Shown: positions 48,242 through 51,453 of the stretch, piece after piece
Layout of the letters: each line of letters begins with the position of its first letter
Position numbering within the stretch: the first letter of the stretch is position 1
Virus record (IMG/VR): IMGVR_UViG_3300032236_000307
Span: 1-51,453 of that record
From: a virus
Length of the DNA stretch: 51,453 bases
Strand: one strand, 5' to 3'
The notes under the pieces: generated by a model
What the model saw: only the letters and a program-made list of their open reading frames with translations
What the model was told of the DNA's origin: nothing
Databases searched by the model: none
Program-made: the position numbers and the translations under genes

Positions 48242-48559
48242 ATGACTGAAGTTCAAGCCACCATCCAAGCTCTCGCAACTGTTGAGAGCATCACCAACGA
48301 CATCGACACACTTGCCGTGTTGGATCGTCAACAAAAAGCTTTGACCGCTCAGGTCAAGACCCTCAAAGACAACATTGCCAACACCTACGGTGACGGCAAG
48401 CACCGTGGCGAAAAGTACGGCGTGACTATCAGCATCGCCAACGTCAAGGGCTCCGTCGATTACGACGCACTGTGCGCCCACTTCGGCATCACCGAAGAGC
48501 AACTCAACTCCTTCCGCAAAGAAGGCTCCTCACGCATCACTGTGACACCCACTGTTTAA
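48242..48559 (+). CDS. Early protein, 105 aa, unknown function
   Basis: A 105-residue protein. The N-terminal two-thirds is helical (VQATIQALATVESITNDIDT, LDRQQKALTAQVKTLKDNIA), followed by a small strand region (YGVTISIANVKGSVDYDAL) and RITVTPTV. It has the look of host-nuclease-inhibitor or Gam-like fragments but lacks a diagnostic motif. First gene after a strong early promoter. Confidence 0.6.
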   Translation: MTEVQATIQALATVESITNDIDTLAVLDRQQKALTAQVKTLKDNIANTYGDGKHRGEKYGVTISIANVKGSVDYDALCAHFGITEEQLNSFRKEGSSRITVTPTV

Positions 48560-48571
48560 GGAGAGCCAATC

Positions 48572-48718
48572 ATGCAAACACTCGTCGGATTTTGGATTTT
48601 CAGCCGCCGCTCCAGCTTGATGGGCGGTACATACCAAGTTTTTTATGCGGACGACGGATTTGGCGAATTGACACCAATCGCATTTCCAGTTCACGCCATC
48701 AACACAGCCAACCAATAA
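48572..48718 (+). CDS. Small hypothetical protein, 48 aa
   Basis: ATG 48572 behind AAGGAGAGCC, TAA at 48716-48718. The product (QTLVGFWIFSRRSSLMGGTY, QVFYADDGFGELTPIAF) is aromatic and soluble. It fits exactly between two genes, with its own ribosome site. Function unknown. Confidence 0.55.
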   Translation: MQTLVGFWIFSRRSSLMGGTYQVFYADDGFGELTPIAFPVHAINTANQ

Positions 48719-48724
48719 ACCAAC

Positions 48725-48738
48725 GGGGCTTCGGCCCC
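48725..48738 (+). other. UUCG tetraloop hairpin
   Basis: GGGGC-TTCG-GCCCC, a very stable C(TTCG)G hairpin between two genes. There is no T-run, so it is more likely an RNA stabiliser or processing mark than a terminator. A ribosome site (AAAGGAAC) follows at once. Confidence 0.6.
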
Positions 48739-48755
48739 TCACAAAGGAACCCATC

Positions 48756-49166
48756 ATGGATAAAAACATTGCCGCGATCTTGCGCGAAGACACCAAGACC
48801 ATCAAGATTCAATTCAACAACGAGAACGGCACAGTTAGTCGTGATTACACCTATGTCACACACCTTGATGTGCATATCGGAAATTTTGTCATAGTGCCTG
48901 TTGGCAATTTTGATTTGTGGAAGATTGGAGAAGTTGTTCAAGTAGATGATGAACTCAACATTGAGCCCAACGCAGACATCAAATACAAATGGGTGGTTGA
49001 TGTGGTGGATGTGAAAGCCGCACACGAAAACCAACAACGCAACAAAGAGATTGAAAACATGTTGGCCCAGTCATATCACCGCAACGCACGTCAAGCCTAT
49101 GCACAGCAATTCTTGTCTGGCGCTGATCCCAAGGTACTGGCTTTGGTTAAAGGAGACAAGTCATGA
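48756..49166 (+). CDS. Early protein, 136 aa, beta-rich N-terminus
   Basis: A 136-residue protein with a small beta domain (TIKIQFNNENGTVSRDYTYV, VIVPVGNFDLWKIGEVVQVD) resembling RNA- or DNA-binding barrels in phage early proteins. A charged helical tail follows (NQQRNKEIENMLAQSY). ATGA overlap with the next gene. Function unknown. Confidence 0.55.
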   Translation: MDKNIAAILREDTKTIKIQFNNENGTVSRDYTYVTHLDVHIGNFVIVPVGNFDLWKIGEVVQVDDELNIEPNADIKYKWVVDVVDVKAAHENQQRNKEIENMLAQSYHRNARQAYAQQFLSGADPKVLALVKGDKS

Positions 49167-49447
49167 AAATCAAGCAAACCATTCACGTCCACTTTTCAAA
49201 GTGGGATTTTGAAGAAACAGGTGAGTACGTCATCTACAGCCACAAATTTGAAGACACCGACTTTCGGGCTCACATTTGCGAATGCGAAATTGAAATTGAA
49301 ATACCGGATGACTTTGATCCTCGCCCACAACAAATTGCTGCGCTGGAACAAAAAAAGCAAGAGGCTATGGCTGAATATCAAAACACCCTGACTGAAATCA
49401 ACGAGCGCATCAGCAGGTTGCAAGCCATCACCTACACAAAGGACTAA
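49163..49447 (+). CDS. Early protein, 94 aa
   Basis: A beta-type N-terminal half (KQTIHVHFSKWDFEETGEYV, CECEIEIEIPDDFDPRP) followed by a coiled coil (IAALEQKKQEAMAEYQNTLT). Coupled to the previous gene. Function unknown. Confidence 0.55.
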   Translation: MKIKQTIHVHFSKWDFEETGEYVIYSHKFEDTDFRAHICECEIEIEIPDDFDPRPQQIAALEQKKQEAMAEYQNTLTEINERISRLQAITYTKD

Positions 49448-49450
49448 ACC

Positions 49451-49567
49451 ATGTTTGACATCGAGCACTACAAGAAACCCACAGACTGGGCCCAGATTGC
49501 CATGTATGCGGTGTCAGTCATCGCTATCATCGTCGTGGTATTAGATGTCCTGTACTGGCGGAGGTAA
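49451..49567 (+). CDS. Tiny membrane protein, 38 aa
   Basis: ATG 49451 to TAA 49565-49567. The product MFDIEHYKKPTDWAQIAMYA is followed by one membrane segment (VSVIAIIVVVLDVLY) and a WRR end. Its upstream ATG context is weak, but it fits between coupled genes. Function unknown. Confidence 0.5.
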   Translation: MFDIEHYKKPTDWAQIAMYAVSVIAIIVVVLDVLYWRR

Positions 49568-49569
49568 CC

Positions 49570-49698
49570 ATGGAAAGTCTTATCACCACCATCATCACCT
49601 TGATCATTCTGTTTTTGATGCTTGCCGGCATGGTATTCATTGGGTTGATCATCTTTGTGAACTTCGTTCTGTACGCCCAAGAGGAGGACAAAAAATGA
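49570..49698 (+). CDS. Tiny membrane protein, 42 aa
   Basis: ATG 49570 behind CGGAGGTAACC, TGA overlapping the next ATG. Nearly all of it is a long hydrophobic segment (ITTIITLIILFLMLAGMVFI ...) with an acidic/basic tail QEEDKK. Possibly an envelope modulator; function unknown. Confidence 0.55.
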   Translation: MESLITTIITLIILFLMLAGMVFIGLIIFVNFVLYAQEEDKK

Positions 49699-50024
49699 CC
49701 AGAGAAGAAATGTTGGCCCAAATTGCCGAGATGAAAACCATGCAGGATCGACTCAATCCCCGCATCTCAAGATTCATGGAGCGCCTGCTGGACAACTACG
49801 ATGAGGACATGGTGCTGAACATTGCCACGCATATTGGCATCACCATGCTGGCGTGGTGCCTGCTGGTGGTGGAAGACCGAGGTGTCGATCCAGATGACTA
49901 CATGCATGCGGTGCTGGCTGGGCTGGCGCTCAAACACACCGAGGGCCGCGCCGGGGTGCAGGCGGACGAGGCCATCACCAAAGCCAGCATCACCAGCGGG
50001 TTCACCTGCCGACCAAGACACTAG
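49695..50024 (+). CDS. Early protein, 109 aa
   Basis: ATG 49695 behind GAGGAGGAC. A helical protein (REEMLAQIAEMKTMQDRLNP, MERLLDNYDEDMVLNIATHI, ITMLAWCLLVVEDRGVDPDD). Not recognised; it may be a small regulator. A promoter region follows its stop. Confidence 0.55.
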   Translation: MTREEMLAQIAEMKTMQDRLNPRISRFMERLLDNYDEDMVLNIATHIGITMLAWCLLVVEDRGVDPDDYMHAVLAGLALKHTEGRAGVQADEAITKASITSGFTCRPRH

Positions 50025-50049
50025 GGAAAACACCTAAACATCTAACTAT

Positions 50050-50088
50050 CTAACTTTGTGTTATAGTTCTTTCACTGCAATGAAGCAG
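50050..50088 (+). promoter_or_regulatory. Early promoter with 5'-UTR hairpin
   Basis: CTAACTTTGTGTTATAGTTC with -10 TATAGT (50062-50067), then hairpin CTGC-AATGAA-GCAG (50075-50088) and GGTTTAA before CAGGAGA and ATG 50109. Nearly the same as 48182-48222 from the -10 to the ribosome site. Confidence 0.7.
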
Positions 50089-50108
50089 GTTTAAATCAGG
50101 AGAACGAA

Positions 50109-50306
50109 ATGGAAGACAAGTCAATCATGATCAAAACCCGAGAGGGCAATCGCACCATTTTCATCGACGAGTACACCGACAAAGAGATTTGGATCAGCAT
50201 TCAAGTAGCAGGCGGTGGTGCCAGCACATCAATGACCGTAGAGCAGGCCAAGCAAATGATTGCCGGCCTAACCAAATTCGTAGAAAACATGGAGGTAACA
50301 GCATGA
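50109..50306 (+). CDS. Small early protein, 65 aa
   Basis: A small mixed protein (SIMIKTREGNRTIFIDEYTD, IWISIQVAGGGASTSMTVEQ, AKQMIAGLTKFVENMEVTA) with the beta-beta-alpha look of small phage regulators. First gene after a strong early promoter. Function unknown. Confidence 0.55.
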   Translation: MEDKSIMIKTREGNRTIFIDEYTDKEIWISIQVAGGGASTSMTVEQAKQMIAGLTKFVENMEVTA

Positions 50307-50512
50307 CACGCAAACCAACGGCACCAAAGGCCGCGCCAACTGAAGAGAAGCAGTACCGCATGCCTGCGGAGGTACACGACTGGATAGAGCAGGCCAACAG
50401 CCTGATCAAGTACCAAAAGAACGAGATCGCCGAACTGAAAGCGGAACTGAAGGAACTCAAGTCATACAAGGCATGGGCATCCAAGCGGCTCACACAGGCA
50501 GATTTTGAATAA
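50303..50512 (+). CDS. Small coiled-coil protein, 69 aa
   Basis: ATG 50303 overlaps the previous stop. A basic N-terminus (TRKPTAPKAAPTEEKQY), then VHDWIEQANSLIKYQKNEIA and a Glu/Lys coiled coil. Function unknown. Confidence 0.55.
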   Translation: MTRKPTAPKAAPTEEKQYRMPAEVHDWIEQANSLIKYQKNEIAELKAELKELKSYKAWASKRLTQADFE

Positions 50513-50970
50513 TGATTGAAGTATTGAAACTGGCGCTAAAAGCGTTGAATGCTGGCGAACATGCTCATTTGATTATGAACACAGATGGTATTAAAGACAA
50601 AGTGCGCCAAGCCATCAAAGAGTTGCAAAGCCAAGAGCCTGTGGCGTGGTTGGTAACAGGTATTACGCCCTTATTTAATGGTGAAGTTATGTTTTATACA
50701 TTCAAACCAACACACAAGAATCCAGAATGGTGGCGGATTGAACCCCTCTACACCCACCCACCACAACACACAGAGCAAGAGCCTGCGGCAGATGATTTTT
50801 TTAGGATGATTGCAGATAGCAACCCAAAGCCTTTTCCACCACCACAGCGCACATGGGTAGGACTGACGGATGATGACGAGATTTTGGCAATCAGCAACAC
50901 CATGCCTTATGCGGATCGTTTTGAATTTGCCAGAGCGATTGAAGCCAAACTCAAGGAGAAGAACACATGA
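50512..50970 (+). CDS. Phage early protein with EPVAW and RTWVGLTDDD motifs
   Basis: A 152-residue protein of a common phage layout: a helical front (LKLALKALNAGEHAHLIMNT, AIKELQSQEPVAWLVTG), then PLYTHPP, a flexible region, and RTWVGLTDDDEILAISNTMP. It closes with RAIEAKLKEKNT. These proteins are widespread and of unknown role. ATG overlaps the upstream TAA; ATGA overlap downstream. Confidence 0.65.
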   Translation: MIEVLKLALKALNAGEHAHLIMNTDGIKDKVRQAIKELQSQEPVAWLVTGITPLFNGEVMFYTFKPTHKNPEWWRIEPLYTHPPQHTEQEPAADDFFRMIADSNPKPFPPPQRTWVGLTDDDEILAISNTMPYADRFEFARAIEAKLKEKNT

Positions 50971-51176
50971 TCGACGATAAATACGGCGAACTGGCGGAGC
51001 GCCATGCCAAGGCGTTGGATGAATCAATGAAGAAAATAACTGACGATGCTTGCAACAGAGTTGAAGGGTACAGCGACCTGACACCAGCAGAACAGGAGTT
51101 CGTCAAGCGAGCGGCAATTTTGAATGTAGGTTTGCACTTTGGTGGGTTTAACAAGGAGAAGAACAATGGCAACTAA
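50967..51176 (+). CDS. Small early protein, 69 aa
   Basis: A charged helical protein (LAERHAKALDESMKKITDDA, LTPAEQEFVKRAAILNVGLH). ATGA overlap upstream; it overlaps the next gene by 11 bases. Function unknown. Confidence 0.5.
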   Translation: MIDDKYGELAERHAKALDESMKKITDDACNRVEGYSDLTPAEQEFVKRAAILNVGLHFGGFNKEKNNGN

Positions 51177-51348
51177 TGCAAGAAGCGAAGGCTCGGAATA
51201 CCCTAGCCGTGAAGATGTCCAGCGTATGCAAGACGAGGAAGACCGTGACACACGGGATTGGAATCGCCGCGAAGACAAGATAAGAGATTATTTGCGCAAT
51301 CACCCGTCAGACTCATACGCCGAAGCTGAGTACAGAACAAGACGGTAA
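51166..51348 (+). CDS. Small highly charged protein, 60 aa
   Basis: ATG 51166 behind AAGGAGAAGAAC; upstream codons belong to the previous gene. The product is rich in Arg, Asp and Glu (SREDVQRMQDEEDRDTRDWN, RREDKIRDYLRN). Function unknown. Confidence 0.5.
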   Translation: MATNARSEGSEYPSREDVQRMQDEEDRDTRDWNRREDKIRDYLRNHPSDSYAEAEYRTRR

Positions 51349-51430
51349 CCAAAGCTGTACATCAACACCTGACCAGATGTAAACTCCAGTCCTATGCGCT
51401 GAAAGGATTGCGCCATGAAAGGACTGAAAT

Positions 51431-51453
51431 ATGACCGAGCAAAACAAGTTAGC
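51431..51453 (+). CDS. Start of a gene cut by the right edge
   Basis: ATG 51431 behind GAAAGGACTG begins MTEQNKL and runs off the window. An in-frame-independent alternative is ATG 51415 behind AAGGATTGCG (MKGLKYDRAKQVS). Too short to identify. The leader GCCATGAAAGGAC also precedes the adaptor gene at 24941. Confidence 0.35.

Noticed and set aside
48725-48738. GGGGC-TTCG-GCCCC hairpin as terminator
   Set aside because: No T-run follows and the next gene's ribosome site is adjacent; kept as a structural hairpin only.
1-51453. Temperate lifestyle (integrase, cI repressor, attachment site)
   Set aside because: Only a small YdaS/Cro-like regulator is present; no integrase or excisionase is visible. 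The tRNA genes are complete, but a complete tRNA alone does not mark an attachment site.

Overview
The window is a contiguous piece of a tailed double-stranded DNA bacteriophage genome of the short-tailed (podovirus) type, infecting a Gram-negative host. The evidence is a portal, scaffold-like and HK97-type capsid module, P22-like adaptor and tail-hub proteins, internal (ejection) virion proteins, and a GH19 endolysin with nested Rz/Rz1 spanins. There is no tape-measure protein, sheath or baseplate set, which excludes a long tail. No terminase, DNA polymerase, integrase or RNA polymerase is visible, so the window is not the whole genome. Gene style and the RNA island are like those of freshwater betaproteobacterial phages, but the host is an inference.

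Layout. (1) 1-14.7 kb, plus strand: an incomplete first gene, portal, GroES-like co-chaperonin, scaffold-like protein, capsid and decoration candidates, a His/Gly/Lys-repeat protein, four small basic proteins with a shared style of C-terminus, and an adaptor with an inserted jelly-roll-like domain. (2) 14.7-22 kb: tail fibre and Gly-rich adhesin genes, interrupted by a tandem 2-oxoglutarate/Fe(II) oxygenase. (3) 22-24.9 kb: lysis cassette. One gene there probably starts at AUU, and an Rz1 lipoprotein gene lies inside Rz. (4) 24.9-35.05 kb: adaptor, tail hub and internal virion proteins behind a sigma70-like promoter, ending at a hairpin between converging operons. (5) 38.8-35.1 kb, minus strand: SSB-like protein, lipoprotein, small membrane protein, DUF2829/Tad2-like anti-Thoeris protein, RecB-like exonuclease, prohibitin-like SPFH protein and two small genes. 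(6) 38.9-42.35 kb, plus strand: YdaS/Cro-like regulator, ParB-like protein, SF2 helicase and TOPRIM primase-like protein, divergent from the minus operon across a control region with a perfect 15-bp operator candidate. (7) 42.35-43.9 kb: a noncoding RNA island with a large structured RNA (GOLLD-like in size, setting and complexity), two tRNAs, a compact sRNA with its own promoter and terminator, and a further structured stretch. (8) 43.9-51.45 kb: many small, tightly overlapped early or accessory genes, including another 2OG oxygenase, a RuvC-like resolvase and an HNH protein.

Two genome-wide signals cut across these modules. One is a near-invariant palindrome, TACTAATC-N-GATTAGTA, found four times, always inside genes and always in the same reading frame. 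The other is a promoter-like motif, CTAAyTTyGTGTTAkAsT, placed before six early transcription units, several with a 5'-UTR hairpin.
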